The notes under the pieces were generated by a model. That model saw only the letters and a list, made by a program, of their open reading frames with translations. It was not told where the DNA came from and searched no databases. A stretch of 64,000 nucleotides of DNA. Origin: Curtobacterium sp. MCBA15_001. GTDB taxonomy: Bacteria > Actinomycetota > Actinomycetes > Actinomycetales > Microbacteriaceae. The position numbers and the translations under genes were made by a program. Positions 1 through 9,461 of this stretch are shown here, piece by piece. Each line of letters starts with the position of its first letter. The stretch's first letter is position 1. The DNA is taken from positions 9,090 through 73,089 of the forward strand of contig NZ_MJGI01000024.1 of NCBI RefSeq assembly GCF_001864835.1. The letters are read 5' to 3'.

Positions 1-152
1 GCCGGGGTCGTCGTGGCGACCGCGCCGGCGTGCTCGGCAGCGGCGCGGGCCTCGGCGACCGTGGCGGCCCAGAAGGCGTCGAAGTCGTCAGGCTCCCGCA
101 CGGTCGGGCGGTGGGAGCGGAGCTCGGTCAGGGGCAGGTCGGTCAGCGGCAT
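1..152 (-). CDS. acetyl-xylan esterase / cephalosporin-C deacetylase family, N-terminal fragment
   Basis: Only the first 50 codons are present; the gene runs off the left edge. The start is the ATG at 152, preceded by a good ribosome site (CCTGGAGG, about 7 nt upstream). The opening residues, with a leucine-rich start, then REPDDFDAFW and an Ala-rich helix, match the N-terminus of the AXE1 alpha/beta-hydrolases, which remove acetyl groups from xylan or cephalosporin C. The catalytic Ser-Asp-His residues lie outside the window, so activity cannot be judged. It follows xylA-xylB on the same strand behind a terminator, which fits a role in releasing xylose from acetylated xylan. The family call rests on a short stretch. 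Confidence 0.6.
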   Translation of the reverse strand, partial: MPLTDLPLTELRSHRPTVREPDDFDAFWAATVAEARAAAEHAGAVATTTP

Positions 153-168
153 CGGTGTCCTCCAGGGA

Positions 169-217
169 CGATCATGCCCCCGGGACCCGAGCGTCGGGTC
201 CCGGGGGCACGGTGATC
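169..217 (-). terminator. intrinsic terminator after xylB
   Basis: Perfect 14-bp stem (TGCCCCCGGGACCC at 175-188 with its complement at 196-209) and a 7-nt loop. It is extended outside by CGATCA/TGATCG. It lies between the xylB stop and the esterase start, so it probably separates the two. There is no U-tract, as is usual in high-GC actinobacteria. Confidence 0.75.
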
Positions 218-223
218 GGGTGG

Positions 224-1738
224 TCAGGACGCGGCGACGGCGTCCCGGTAGCGCTCCAGCACCTCGGGGCGCGGGTCCGCGGCGACGGTGGTCGTCGCGA
301 GGAGCCAGGTCGGCAGGGTGCCCGTCAGCGCCCACGCTGCCTGTCGCGCAGCCCCGGCGGCGACGTACTCGCCCGGCTCGGGCAGGTGCACGTCACGCCC
401 GAACACCTGCGCCGCGATCGTCCGGACGGCCTCGTTGCGTGCGGCCCCGCCGATGAGCAACAGCCGCTCGACGGTGACGCCGTTCGCCTCGACCGCCGCC
501 AGCCCGTCCGCGAGTGCGCAGAGCATGCCCTCGAACGCGGCACGGGCCAGGTGCTCCCGGTCCGTCGTCGCGGGCGTCATCCCGACCAGGGACGCGGTCG
601 CGTCCGGCCGGTTCGGGGTGCGTTCGCCGACGAAGTACGGCACGAGCACCAGGCCGTCGGCCCCGACCGGCGCGCGGAGCGCCAGGGCGCCGAGTTCGTC
701 GTGGTCCACGCCGAGCAGGCCGCCGATCACCTCGAGCACGCGGGCCGCGTTGAGCGTCGTGACGATCGGGAGGCGTGCCCCCGTCGCGTCGGCGAAGCCC
801 GCCACGGTCCCGCTCGGGTCCGCGAGCGCGGCGTCGGTCACGCCGAACACCGTCCCGCTGGTCCCGAGGGACACCGCGACGTCGCCTGGGCCGAGGCCCA
901 GGCCGAGCGCCGCGCCCGCGTTGTCCCCGGTGCCGGCGCCGACGACGAGACCGGCCGGAGCGACCGCGCCGCCGGGCAGGGTGACTGCGGAGTCGAGGGT
1001 GCCCATCGCGGCGTCCGGTGCGACGACGTGTGGGACGACGACGGCGTCGGCGTCGGCGGAGCCGTCACCGGCGACATGCATCGGCCGGCCGAGGGCGAGC
1101 TCGAACAGCTCGGCGTCGTACTCGCCGCGTGCGGGGTCCCAGTACGCGGTGCCGCTGGCGTCCGAGGCGTCGGTCGCCAGGGCGTCCAGGTCCGGGCCGT
1201 GCACGCTGTCGTCCGCGGGGCCGAAGCCGCGCAGCCGCCACGACAACCAGTCGTGGGGGAGTGCCACGGCCGCCACCCGGCCTGCGTTCTCGGGTTCCGC
1301 GTCGCGGAGCCAGCGCAGCTTGGGGCCGGTGAACGAGGCCACCGGGACCAGACCCGTGCGGGTGACCCATGCCTCCCGGCCGAGCTCGTCGACCATCTGC
1401 GCTGCCGCGTCGGCGCTGCGGACGTCGTTCCAGAGCAGGGCGTCGCGGACGATCCGACCGTCGGCGTCGAGCGTGACCATGCCGTGCTGCTGCCCGGCGA
1501 TCGCGATCGCCGCCACGTCGTCGAGCCCGCCGGCGTCCGCGACCGCGGCGCCGAGCGCGTCCCACCAGTGCTGCGGGTCGACGGCGGTGCCGTCGGGGTG
1601 GGCGGCGCGGCCCTCACGGACGACGGCGCCGGTGTGGGCGTCGCGGATCGTGACCTTGCAGGACTGCGTCGAGGAGTCGACGCCGGCGACGAGGGTCCCG
1701 TCGCCGGCGTCGACCGTTCCCGGGGTGACGTCGTTCAA
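224..1738 (-). CDS. xylB: xylulokinase XylB
   Basis: This 504-aa FGGY-family kinase phosphorylates D-xylulose to xylulose 5-phosphate in the cytoplasm, feeding the pentose-phosphate pathway. The N-terminal phosphate loop GVDSSTQS is at about residues 19-26, GQQHGM at 82-87, the SDASGT segment with the likely catalytic Asp lies mid-protein, and [11 protein letters not shown] and LIGGAARNE form the C-terminal ATP site. The start chosen is TTG at 1738, whose bases overlap the xylA stop (TTGA), so translation is probably coupled. There is no in-frame ATG or GTG nearby and no strong Shine-Dalgarno sequence. The length is normal for actinobacterial XylB. The function is secure and only the exact start is open. 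Confidence 0.95.
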   Translation of the reverse strand: MNDVTPGTVDAGDGTLVAGVDSSTQSCKVTIRDAHTGAVVREGRAAHPDGTAVDPQHWWDALGAAVADAGGLDDVAAIAIAGQQHGMVTLDADGRIVRDALLWNDVRSADAAAQMVDELGREAWVTRTGLVPVASFTGPKLRWLRDAEPENAGRVAAVALPHDWLSWRLRGFGPADDSVHGPDLDALATDASDASGTAYWDPARGEYDAELFELALGRPMHVAGDGSADADAVVVPHVVAPDAAMGTLDSAVTLPGGAVAPAGLVVGAGTGDNAGAALGLGLGPGDVAVSLGTSGTVFGVTDAALADPSGTVAGFADATGARLPIVTTLNAARVLEVIGGLLGVDHDELGALALRAPVGADGLVLVPYFVGERTPNRPDATASLVGMTPATTDREHLARAAFEGMLCALADGLAAVEANGVTVERLLLIGGAARNEAVRTIAAQVFGRDVHLPEPGEYVAAGAARQAAWALTGTLPTWLLATTTVAADPRPEVLERYRDAVAAS

Positions 1739-2928
1739 CCGCGTGCGCCCATCAGGTGCTCGACGGCCAGCTGCTGCAGCCGGACGAAGCCGAAGCCCTT
1801 GCCGCCGAAGTACGCGTCGGCGTCGAAGTCCTCGAACGCCGAACGGTCGGCGAGCACGTCGTCGTAGGACTCTCCCGGGTTCAGCGTGGGCTGCGAGAGC
1901 TCGTCGACCTTGGACGCGGCCAGCGCTGCCTGGACCTCGGGGTCGGCGCGGAAGGCCTGCGCGCGCTCCTTGAGGAGCAGGTACATGCGCATGTTCGCCG
2001 CTGCGGAGTCCCAGACGCCGGAGATGTCCTCGGTGCGGCTCGGCTTGTAGTCGAAGTGCCGGGGGCCGTCGTACGCGACGCCGCCCTGGGGCGCGCCGTG
2101 CTCGAGCAGGTCGACGAGCGAGAACGCGTTCTGCAGGTCGCCGTGGCCGAACACCAGGTCCTGGTCGTACTTGATGCCGCGCTGGCCGTTGAGGTCGATG
2201 TGGAAGAGCTTGCCCTGGTAGAGCGCCTGGGCGATGCCGGCCGTGAAGTTCAGGCCCGCCATCTGCTCGTGGCCGACCTCGGGGTTCACGCCGAACAGCT
2301 CCGGGCGCTCGAGCGTGTCGATGAAGGCGATCGCGTGGCCGAGCGTCGGCAGCAGGATGTCGCCGCGGGGCTCGTTCGGCTTCGGCTCGATGGCGAAGCG
2401 GATGTCGTAGCCCTTGTCGGTGACGTACTGCGCGAGCAGGTCGACCGACTCCTTGTAGCGGGAGAGCGCGGCCTGCACGTCCTTGGCGCTGTCGTACTCG
2501 GCGCCCTCGCGGCCACCCCACATGACGAACGTCTTCGCGCCGAGCTCGGCGGCGAGGTCGACGTTGCGCAGCACCTTGCGGAGCGCGAAGCGGCGGACCT
2601 GGCGGTCGTTCGAGGTGAAGCCGCCGTCCTTGAAGACCGGGGCGGAGAACAGGTTCGTCGTGACCATCGGCACCTGGATGCCGGTGGACTCGAGCGCGCC
2701 CTTGAGCCGGTCGATCTGGGTCTGGCGCTCAGCGTCGGTCGAACCGAACGCGAACAGGTCGTCGTCGTGGAAGGTCAGGCCGTAGGCGCCGAGCTCGTCG
2801 AGCTTCTCGACCGCCTCGACCACGTCGAGCTGGGGGCGGGTGGGGCCGCCGAAGGGGTCCGAGCCGTTGTAACCGATGGTCCAGAGACCGAAGGAGAACT
2901 TGTCTGCACGGGTGGGCGTCGCTGCCAT
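1735..2928 (-). CDS. xylA: xylose isomerase XylA
   Basis: This 397-aa class I xylose isomerase converts D-xylose to D-xylulose; the same fold also isomerises glucose. The TIM barrel opens with [24 protein letters not shown] places the catalytic His at residue 54 and Asp at 57, as in Streptomyces enzymes. The metal-binding [10 protein letters not shown], the GHEQM segment and HIDLNGQ are all intact. The open frame extends further upstream, but the ATG at 2928 begins the conserved protein and leaves a normal promoter gap. It is the first gene of the xylAB unit, transcribed away from the neighbouring oxidoreductase operon. The shared 97-bp gap carries a dyad that could be the xylose operator. 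Confidence 0.97.
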   Translation of the reverse strand: MAATPTRADKFSFGLWTIGYNGSDPFGGPTRPQLDVVEAVEKLDELGAYGLTFHDDDLFAFGSTDAERQTQIDRLKGALESTGIQVPMVTTNLFSAPVFKDGGFTSNDRQVRRFALRKVLRNVDLAAELGAKTFVMWGGREGAEYDSAKDVQAALSRYKESVDLLAQYVTDKGYDIRFAIEPKPNEPRGDILLPTLGHAIAFIDTLERPELFGVNPEVGHEQMAGLNFTAGIAQALYQGKLFHIDLNGQRGIKYDQDLVFGHGDLQNAFSLVDLLEHGAPQGGVAYDGPRHFDYKPSRTEDISGVWDSAAANMRMYLLLKERAQAFRADPEVQAALAASKVDELSQPTLNPGESYDDVLADRSAFEDFDADAYFGGKGFGFVRLQQLAVEHLMGARG

Positions 2929-3025
2929 GGTGGTCACCGTTCGTCGTCGAAACAAAATGTTGCCGCGCCCAACATAAGCGGTAGTGTTGACTCTGGCAAG
3001 GACGTGATCGCAAGGGAGCGAACGG
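2929..3025. promoter_or_regulatory. divergent xylA / sugar-oxidoreductase control region with dyad operator
   Basis: The 97-bp gap between divergent units is the most AT-rich stretch nearby. It contains the perfect dyad ATGTTG-7 nt-CAACAT at 2957-2975, and a third half-site GTGTTG follows at 2984-2989. A TTGACT hexamer (2987-2992) could be a -35 for the rightward unit, but I see no good -10 at the right distance. The ROK repressor encoded in the rightward operon is the natural candidate to bind here; that link is inference. Confidence 0.6.
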
Positions 3026-4204
3026 ATGGCACGCAGACCCCTCCGGGTGGCGATGATCGGGCACGGCTTCATGGGAGCCGCGCACTCACAGGCATGGCGG
3101 ACGGCGCCCAGGTTCTTCGACCTCGATGCCGAGCCCGAGATGACCGTGGTCGTCGGACGCGATCCCGACCGCACCGAAGCAGCCCGCGTGCAGTACGGCT
3201 GGCAACGCGCGTCGACGGACTGGCGGGCCGTGGTCGCCGACCCGGAGATCGACGTCGTCGACGTGGTCTCGCCCGGCTCCTCGCACGTCGAGATCGCGAT
3301 CGCCGCACTGCGGGCCGGCAAGCACGTGCTCTGCGAGAAGCCGCTCGCCAACACCGTGGCCGAGGCCGAGGCGATGGTCGACGCCGCCCGCGCTGCGCGC
3401 GAGCGCGGCGTCCGGGCGATGGTCGGGTTCAGCTACCGCCGGGTCCCCGCCATCGCGTTCGCCCGGCAGTTGGTGGCGGACGGCAGGGTGGGGACGGTCC
3501 GACAGGTCCGCGCGCTGTACCTGCAGGACTGGTTGACCGACGAGGACGGCCCGATGACGTGGCGCCTGGACAAGGCGCTCGCCGGCTCCGGCTCGCTCGG
3601 TGACATCGGTGCGCACGCGATCGACCTCGCCGAGCACGTCACGGGCGCACAGCTCGCCACCGTGTCCGGCACGCTCGAGACCTTCGTGCACGAACGCCCA
3701 CTGCTGGCCGAGGGCGTCGGACTCTCCGGCACCGCGTCCACCGAGCGCGGGCAGGTCACCGTCGACGACGCCGCGTTCTTCCTCGGACGCCTGAGCGGCG
3801 GCAGCGCGGACGGGGCCATCGGCACGTTCGAGGCCACCCGCTACGCCACCGGCCGGAAGAACGGCCTGACGCTCGAGGTCTCCGGGTCCACCGGGGCGAT
3901 CCAGTTCGACCTCGAGTCGATGAACGAACTCCGCCTGTACGAGTCGTCCGCCCCCGCGGGGGAGCAGGGCTTCCGACGCATCCTGGTGACCGAACCCGAG
4001 CACCCCTACATGGCGGCGTGGTGGCCCACCGGGCACCTGATCGGGTACGAGCACACCTTCAGTCACCAGGTGAAGGACCTGGTCGACGCGATCACGAGCG
4101 GCACCGACCCGTCGCCCTCGTTCGAGGACGGGCTGCACGTGCAGCGCGTGCTGGACGCGGTCGAACGCAGTGCCGCCGACGGCAGCAGCTGGACGGCGAT
4201 CTGA
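3026..4204 (+). CDS. Gfo/Idh/MocA family NAD(P)-dependent sugar oxidoreductase
   Basis: This 392-aa two-domain dehydrogenase has an N-terminal Rossmann fold with GHGFMG at 12-17, the family's EKP motif at 104-106 and a DIGAHAID segment near 192-199, where family members carry the active-site histidine. The start ATG has AGGGAG 8 nt upstream. It is the first gene of the rightward operon and its stop overlaps the next start (TGATG). Family members oxidise sugars, inositols or glycosides at one hydroxyl. The substrate is not visible here. Pairing with ThuA, a second family member and a TIM-barrel isomerase suggests a keto-sugar or keto-glycoside route. It is not itself a xylose isomerase-pathway enzyme. 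Confidence 0.88.
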   Translation: MARRPLRVAMIGHGFMGAAHSQAWRTAPRFFDLDAEPEMTVVVGRDPDRTEAARVQYGWQRASTDWRAVVADPEIDVVDVVSPGSSHVEIAIAALRAGKHVLCEKPLANTVAEAEAMVDAARAARERGVRAMVGFSYRRVPAIAFARQLVADGRVGTVRQVRALYLQDWLTDEDGPMTWRLDKALAGSGSLGDIGAHAIDLAEHVTGAQLATVSGTLETFVHERPLLAEGVGLSGTASTERGQVTVDDAAFFLGRLSGGSADGAIGTFEATRYATGRKNGLTLEVSGSTGAIQFDLESMNELRLYESSAPAGEQGFRRILVTEPEHPYMAAWWPTGHLIGYEHTFSHQVKDLVDAITSGTDPSPSFEDGLHVQRVLDAVERSAADGSSWTAI

Positions 4205-4899
4205 TGGCCACGCGGACAGCCCTCGTCGTCCGTGGTGGTTGGGACGGTCACCAGCCCGTCGAGACCACCGACGCCTTCCTGCCGTTCCTGCGGGACAACG
4301 GCTTCGACGTCCACGTGTCCGACTCCACCGCGGTCTACGCCGACGCGTCCGTGATGGAGACGGTGGACCTGATCGTCCAGGTCGTCACGATGTCGACGAT
4401 CGCCGACGACGAGTTCGCCGGCCTGCAGCGCGCGGTGCTGAACGGCGCCGGACTCGCCGGGTGGCACGGCGGGATCGCGGACGCGTTCCGGGCCAACGCC
4501 GACTACCTGCACATGATCGGCGGCCAGTTCGCCCACCACGCGGGCAAGCCCCCGGCGGAACGCGTCGGCGACCAGAGCGACAACTACCTGCCGTACACGG
4601 TGCAGATGACCGACCTCGGGCGGACGCACGAGATCACGCAGGGCATCGACGACTTCGACCTCGTCACCGAGCAGTACTGGGTCCTCAGCGACGAGTACAA
4701 CGACGTGCTGGCGACCACCACGCAGGGCGTCCGCGACTTCGACGCGTGGAACCGCCCGGTCACCTCGCCCGCGATCTGGACCCGGCAGTGGGGGAAGGGA
4801 CGCGTGTTCGTCTCGGCGCCCGGGCACCGGCTCGAGGTCGTCGAGTCACAACCGCTCCGCACCGTGATCGAACGGGGGATCCTGTGGGCAGCGCGATGA
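4204..4899 (+). CDS. ThuA-domain protein
   Basis: This 231-aa protein consists of a single ThuA (trehalose-utilisation) domain, which has a flavodoxin/glutamine-amidotransferase-like fold. Visible marks are the N-terminal VVRGGWDGH strand-loop, the GLAGWHGG turn at about residues 82-90 and the C-terminal GKGRVFVSAPGH. The ATG overlaps the upstream TGA by one base, and its own stop overlaps the next ATG, so the three genes are translationally coupled. ThuA proteins work with Gfo/Idh enzymes on 3-keto-disaccharides, but their biochemical role is still poorly defined. The same association here is strong context. No signal peptide is seen, so it is cytoplasmic. Confidence 0.85.
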   Translation: MATRTALVVRGGWDGHQPVETTDAFLPFLRDNGFDVHVSDSTAVYADASVMETVDLIVQVVTMSTIADDEFAGLQRAVLNGAGLAGWHGGIADAFRANADYLHMIGGQFAHHAGKPPAERVGDQSDNYLPYTVQMTDLGRTHEITQGIDDFDLVTEQYWVLSDEYNDVLATTTQGVRDFDAWNRPVTSPAIWTRQWGKGRVFVSAPGHRLEVVESQPLRTVIERGILWAAR

Positions 4900-6026
4900 G
4901 CGACGCAGCACGGAACGACGCAACCCTGAACGACACTGCCCTGCGGGTCGGCATGGTCGGCGTCGGGAACATCAGCCGGCAGTACCTGCAGCACCTGCCC
5001 GGCCTGCCGAACCTGCGCCTGACCGCGGTCGCCGACCTCGACACCGAGCGTGCCGCCGCGGTCGCCGCGGAGCAGGGCGTCCTGGCGCTCGGCGTCGACG
5101 AGCTGCTCGCGCACGGCGAGGTCGACGTCGTGCTCAACCTGACGATCCCGGCCGCACACGCCGAGGTCGCCGAACGGGCGCTCGCCGCGGGCAAGCACGT
5201 CTACGGCGAGAAGCCGCTGGCGACGAGCACCGCCGAGGCCGCTCCCGTGCTCGATCACGCCCGAGCCGCCGGCCTGCGGGTCGGCAGCGCGCCGGACACC
5301 GTGCTCGGGACCGGCATCCAGACGGCCCGTGCCGCGCTCGACGACGGCATGATCGGCACACCCGTCGGCGCGGCGGTCTCGTGGAGCGCCCCGGGCCACG
5401 AGCTCTGGCACCCGGCTCCGGCGTTCTACTACCAGCCGGGCGGCGGACCGCTGCTCGACATGGGCCCGTACTACCTGACCAGCCTGGTGTCGTTCTTCGG
5501 CCCGGTCGTCCGGGTCAGCGGCAGCGCCACCCGGTCGACCCGCGAGCGCACCGTCGCCACGGGGCCCTCGGCGGGCGCACCGATCCCGGTCGACGTCGAC
5601 ACCCACGTGGTGGCGATCCTCGAACACCAGGGCGGGGTCGTCTCGACGGTCACCGTCTCGTTCGAGGTGTGGGCCACCCGGTCGCCGCTGTTCGAGGTGT
5701 ACGGCACCGCGGGCACCCTCGCGGTACCCGACCCGAACGCGTTCTCGGAGACCGCTGCCGTGGCGACCGCCGAGGACCGCTCGTGGCGGGACCTGCCCGT
5801 CCGCGGCGGGTACGCCGACGCCGGTCGCGGCTACGGGCTCGCGGACATGGCGCACGCGATCGCCACCGACCGCCCACACCGGGCGTCCGGGGAACTGGCG
5901 TACCACGTGCTCGAGGTGATGGAGGCTGTCGCGACGGCCGCCCGTGAGCACACGGTCGTGCCCGTGACCTCCCACGTCGAACGACCGGCGACGGTCCCGC
6001 TCGGCGCTCGACCCGACACCTGGTGA
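4896..6026 (+). CDS. Gfo/Idh/MocA family oxidoreductase (second in operon)
   Basis: This 376-aa protein has a Rossmann motif GVGNIS after a roughly 16-residue polar leader, the GEKPLATS motif (lysine plus proline of EKP), and a substrate domain with GGGPLLDMGPYYL in place of the more usual DxGxH. The ATG sits inside the ThuA stop (ATGA). It differs enough from the gene at 3026 to be a separate enzyme rather than a recent duplicate. The missing histidine in the GPYYL segment suggests different substrate handling or a different catalytic acid. Candidate roles are oxidation or reduction of a keto-sugar intermediate made by its neighbour; the substrate is unknown. Confidence 0.87.
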   Translation: MSDAARNDATLNDTALRVGMVGVGNISRQYLQHLPGLPNLRLTAVADLDTERAAAVAAEQGVLALGVDELLAHGEVDVVLNLTIPAAHAEVAERALAAGKHVYGEKPLATSTAEAAPVLDHARAAGLRVGSAPDTVLGTGIQTARAALDDGMIGTPVGAAVSWSAPGHELWHPAPAFYYQPGGGPLLDMGPYYLTSLVSFFGPVVRVSGSATRSTRERTVATGPSAGAPIPVDVDTHVVAILEHQGGVVSTVTVSFEVWATRSPLFEVYGTAGTLAVPDPNAFSETAAVATAEDRSWRDLPVRGGYADAGRGYGLADMAHAIATDRPHRASGELAYHVLEVMEAVATAAREHTVVPVTSHVERPATVPLGARPDTW

Positions 6027-6048
6027 ACCGACGACGGAAGGAAGCATC

Positions 6049-7074
6049 ATGACGGACGGACCACGGGCCTCCAGGCCGGTCACGCTCTTCACCGGCCAGT
6101 GGGCGGACCTGCCCTTCACCGAGGTCGCCCGGCTCGCCGGCGAATGGGGCTACGACGGGCTGGAGATCGCCTGCTGGGGCGACCACCTGGACGTCCGTCG
6201 CGCCGCGACCGACCCGGAGTACGTCGCCGACCGCAAGCGCATCCTGGCGGAGAACGGCCTCGGCGTCTGGACCATCGCGAACCACCTGGTCGGCCAGGCC
6301 GTGTGCGACGACCCCATCGACCAGCGGCACGAGGACATCGTGCCGGCGCACGTCTGGGGTGACGGCGACCCCGAGGGCGTCCGGCGGCGGGCCGCCGAGG
6401 AACTGCAGTGGACCGCCCGTGCCGCAGCCGCACTCGGCGTGGACACCGTCACCGGGTTCTCCGGGTCCTCGATCTGGAAGACCGTCGCCGGGTTCCCGCC
6501 CGTGCCGCCCGGGATGATCGACGCCGGGTACCAGGACTTCCACGACCGCTGGTCGCCGATCCTCGACGTCTTCGAAGAAGTCGGCGTCCGCTTCGCGCTC
6601 GAGGTGCACCCGTCGGAGATCGCGTACGACTACTGGACCGCCAAGCGCACGCTGGAGGTCTTCGCGGACCGGCCGGCGTTCGGGTTCAACTTCGACCCGT
6701 CGCACTTCGTGTGGCAGGACCTGGACCCCGCCGCGTTCCTGCTCGACTTCGCCGACCGCGTCTACCACGTGCACTGCAAGGAGTCGGTCAAGCAGCTCGA
6801 CGGTCGGAACGGTCGGCTGTCCTCGCACCTGCCGTGGGGCGACCCCCGCCGTGGGTGGGACTTCGTGACGGCCGGGCACGGGGACGTGCCGTGGGAACGG
6901 GTGTTCCGTGTGCTGAACCACATCGGGTACACCGGGCCGACCAGCGTCGAGTGGGAGGACGCGGGCATGGACCGGCTCGTCGGCGGCCCCGAGGCGCTGG
7001 CGTTCGTCCGGGGGCTCGGCACCATCGCGCCGCCGGACGCCGCGTTCGACGCCGCCTTCTCCCGGTCTCGATGA
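6049..7074 (+). CDS. TIM-barrel sugar isomerase/epimerase (AP-endonuclease family 2 fold)
   Basis: This 341-aa xylose-isomerase-like TIM barrel has probable metal ligands Glu185 (LEVHPSE), Asp216 (NFDPSHF), His242 (VHCKES) and Glu311/313 (VEWED), the pattern of IolE and L-ribulose/tagatose epimerase relatives. The ribosome site GGAAGGAAG precedes the ATG. It is fourth in an operon of sugar dehydrogenases, and its stop overlaps the ROK start. Such enzymes isomerise, epimerise or dehydrate sugars and keto-sugars, and relatives also act as lyases on 3-keto-glycosides. The operon context favours the last type of role, but the sequence alone does not decide it. Confidence 0.85.
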   Translation: MTDGPRASRPVTLFTGQWADLPFTEVARLAGEWGYDGLEIACWGDHLDVRRAATDPEYVADRKRILAENGLGVWTIANHLVGQAVCDDPIDQRHEDIVPAHVWGDGDPEGVRRRAAEELQWTARAAAALGVDTVTGFSGSSIWKTVAGFPPVPPGMIDAGYQDFHDRWSPILDVFEEVGVRFALEVHPSEIAYDYWTAKRTLEVFADRPAFGFNFDPSHFVWQDLDPAAFLLDFADRVYHVHCKESVKQLDGRNGRLSSHLPWGDPRRGWDFVTAGHGDVPWERVFRVLNHIGYTGPTSVEWEDAGMDRLVGGPEALAFVRGLGTIAPPDAAFDAAFSRSR

Positions 7075-8309
7075 GCAACGTCGGGCGGCCCACCGTCGCG
7101 CGCGGTGCGGCCGCCGGCGGCAACGTCGCGCGCGTGCTCCGGCTCGTGCACGAGTCCGGGCCGGTCACCCGCGCCGAGGTCACCCGCCGTACCGGGCTGA
7201 ACCGCTCCACCACGCTGGCCCTGGTCGGCGAGCTGGTCGGGCTCGGCCTGGTCACCGAGTCCGACGGCGCCGGCGGAGCGGGAACCCCCGCCGGCGCCGC
7301 GCCCGCGGTCGGGGTCGGGCGTCCGAGCCCCGTCGTCCGGGCCGCGTCCGACGTGGTGGCCGTCGCCGTCACGGTGGAGATCGACGCCGTCACCGTCGCG
7401 CTCGTCGCCCTCGACGGCACCATCCGGCACCGCGTGACCTCGCACACCGAGTCGCGCCCGACCGCGCCCGAGGCCGTCGGGCTGGTCGCCGGACTCCTCG
7501 ACGGGATGCACGACACCCTGCGGCCCCTGCGCACCGTGGGCATCGGCGTCGCGATCCCCGGCACCGTCCGCGTCGAGGACGGCCTGGTCCGGTACGCCCC
7601 GCACCTCGGCTGGCGCGACGAGCCCTTCGCCGAGCCCCTCGCCGCGGCGACCGGGCGGCGGGTGCGGGTGGCGAACGACGCCAACCTCGGTGCGCTCGCC
7701 GAACACCTGTACGGCAGCGGGCAGGGTGTCGCGGACCTCATCTACCTCAACGGCGGCGCATCGGGCATCGGCGGCGGTGTCATCAGCGCCGGTCGACCCC
7801 TGAGCGGCGCCGACGGGTACGCCGGGGAGCTCGGGCACACCTTCGTCGCCGACAACGGGATCCGCTGCCACTGCGGCGCCGTCGGCTGCCTGGAGACCGA
7901 GGCCTCGCGCGCGGCCCTGGTCGCCGTCACCGGGGTCCCCGCGGACGACCTGGTGGCGCTCGCCGCCGCGCTCGACACCGGCGGGCCCGAGGTGCAGGCC
8001 GTCGTCGACCGCCAGGTCGCCGCCCTCGCCACCGGGCTGCGCAACGCGATCCACACCGTCAACCCCGAGGTCGTCGCACTCGGCGGCTTCCTCGGCACGC
8101 TGCTCGGGCACGTCGGGGACCGCATCGTCACCGCGGTCCGGGCCCAGTCCATGGCCGCGATGGCCGACCGCGTCCGCATCGTCCCGACCGCCCTCGGCCG
8201 TGACGTCCTGCTGCGCGGTGCGGCCGAGATCGGCTTCCACGACCTGCTCGACGACCCCTCCGGCACCCTCGTCCACACCCCTCTGCACCAGGAAGCGACC
8301 ACACCATGA
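7071..8309 (+). CDS. ROK family transcriptional repressor (XylR-like)
   Basis: This 412-aa protein has an N-terminal winged helix-turn-helix (residues about 25-65, TRAEVTRRTGLNRSTTLALV), an Ala/Gly/Pro-rich linker and a ROK sugar-kinase-like domain. The zinc-binding CHCGAVGCLE is at about 265-275. The start ATG overlaps the upstream stop. The kinase-type phosphate loop is degraded, as in ROK repressors. XylR-type ROK proteins repress xylAB until xylose binds. Here the gene lies inside the operon divergent from xylA, so it could bind the dyad at 2957-2975 and control both units. It could equally respond to the unknown sugar of its own operon. Confidence 0.9.
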   Translation: MSNVGRPTVARGAAAGGNVARVLRLVHESGPVTRAEVTRRTGLNRSTTLALVGELVGLGLVTESDGAGGAGTPAGAAPAVGVGRPSPVVRAASDVVAVAVTVEIDAVTVALVALDGTIRHRVTSHTESRPTAPEAVGLVAGLLDGMHDTLRPLRTVGIGVAIPGTVRVEDGLVRYAPHLGWRDEPFAEPLAAATGRRVRVANDANLGALAEHLYGSGQGVADLIYLNGGASGIGGGVISAGRPLSGADGYAGELGHTFVADNGIRCHCGAVGCLETEASRAALVAVTGVPADDLVALAAALDTGGPEVQAVVDRQVAALATGLRNAIHTVNPEVVALGGFLGTLLGHVGDRIVTAVRAQSMAAMADRVRIVPTALGRDVLLRGAAEIGFHDLLDDPSGTLVHTPLHQEATTP

Positions 8310-9373
8310 GCACCACCGCACCCCGGCCCGACACCGCGTCGCAGCCCGACACCCAGCGCGTCAGCGTCCTGCTCGGCCAGGACGACCTGACCGTCGAGGA
8401 CCGCCCCGTCCCCGCCGTCGACGCGGGCGACGTGCTCGTCCGGGTCGCCGCCGTCGGCGTCTGCGGCTCCGACGTGCACTACTTCCGCCACGGCCGGATC
8501 GGCGACTTCGTCGTCGAGGAGCCCCTGGTGCTCGGCCACGAGCTCTCCGGCACGATCGTCGCCGTCGGTGCGGGCGTCGAGCCGTCCCGCGTGGGGGAGC
8601 GCGTCGCGATCGAGCCGCAGCGCCCCTGCCACCGGTGCGCGCAGTGCCTGGCCGGCCGCTACAACCTCTGCCCGCACATGCGCTTCTACGCGACGCCGCC
8701 GGTCGACGGGGCCTTCGCCGAGTACGTCACGATCGAGGCCGAGTTCGCCCACACCCTGCCCGACGCCGTGTCCTTCGAGGCCGGCGCCCTGCTCGAGCCC
8801 CTGTCCGTCGGAATCGCCGCCGTCCGCAAGGCCGGGATCGTCCCCGGCGCTTCGGTCCTGATCGCGGGCGCCGGACCGATCGGCATCATCTGCGCGCAGG
8901 CGGCCCGGGCGTTCGGCGCGACCCGGATCGTCATCAGCGACCTGGTGCCCGAACGGCGCGAGCGGGCGCTGTCGTACGGCGCGACCGAGGTCGTCGACCC
9001 CACCGCGGTGGACGTCACGCGCGACCTCGTCCCCGTGGACGCGTTCATCGACGCCAGCGGTGCGCCCCGCGCCGTGTCCGACGGCATCAAGGCGGTCGGA
9101 CCAGCCGGTGCCGCGGTCCTGGTCGGGCTCGGCAACTCCGAGATGACCCTGCCGGTCGAGCACATCCAGAACCTCGAGGTCACGGTCACCGGCATCTTCC
9201 GGTACACGAACACGTGGCCGGTCGCGATCGAGCTGGTCGCGTCCGGCCAGGTCGACCTGGACTCGCTGGTCACCGGCCGCTACGGGCTCGACGACGTGCG
9301 GCAGGCGCTCGAGAGCGACACCGACCCGGAGTCGCTCAAGTCCGTCGTCTACCCCGGCGGCGTCCCCGCCTGA
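8306..9373 (+). CDS. zinc-dependent polyol dehydrogenase (xylitol/sorbitol dehydrogenase type, MDR superfamily)
   Basis: This 355-aa medium-chain dehydrogenase has the catalytic zinc site GVCGSD (Cys near 53) and GHE near 77, the structural-zinc cysteine cluster CHRCAQC...LC, and a Rossmann motif AGAGPIG at about 187-193 followed by an acidic residue (SDLVPERR) that favours NAD. The closest type is L-iditol, xylitol or D-sorbitol 2-dehydrogenase, which would turn xylitol into xylulose for XylB. The ATG overlaps the ROK stop (ATGA), so it is the last gene of the operon, and a strong hairpin follows. The exact polyol is inferred from fold and context. Confidence 0.88.
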   Translation: MSTTAPRPDTASQPDTQRVSVLLGQDDLTVEDRPVPAVDAGDVLVRVAAVGVCGSDVHYFRHGRIGDFVVEEPLVLGHELSGTIVAVGAGVEPSRVGERVAIEPQRPCHRCAQCLAGRYNLCPHMRFYATPPVDGAFAEYVTIEAEFAHTLPDAVSFEAGALLEPLSVGIAAVRKAGIVPGASVLIAGAGPIGIICAQAARAFGATRIVISDLVPERRERALSYGATEVVDPTAVDVTRDLVPVDAFIDASGAPRAVSDGIKAVGPAGAAVLVGLGNSEMTLPVEHIQNLEVTVTGIFRYTNTWPVAIELVASGQVDLDSLVTGRYGLDDVRQALESDTDPESLKSVVYPGGVPA

Positions 9374-9461
9374 CGGGCGCTGCGCGCACGCAGTGCGCGC
9401 TCGTGGACACGGTGCGAGGGCCCTCGGACGCGCACCGCGTCCGGAACCGCGCACGGTGCGG

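Noticed and set aside
224-2521. A single long minus-strand frame spanning xylB and much of xylA
   Set aside because: The upstream half is an out-of-frame shadow of xylA, rich in Arg/Pro/Gly. XylB homology begins only at about 1738, next to the xylA stop.
9374-9461. Additional small gene between the polyol dehydrogenase and its terminator
   Set aside because: Frames are short and Arg-rich with no ribosome site. The sequence only contains short GCGC-type dyads.
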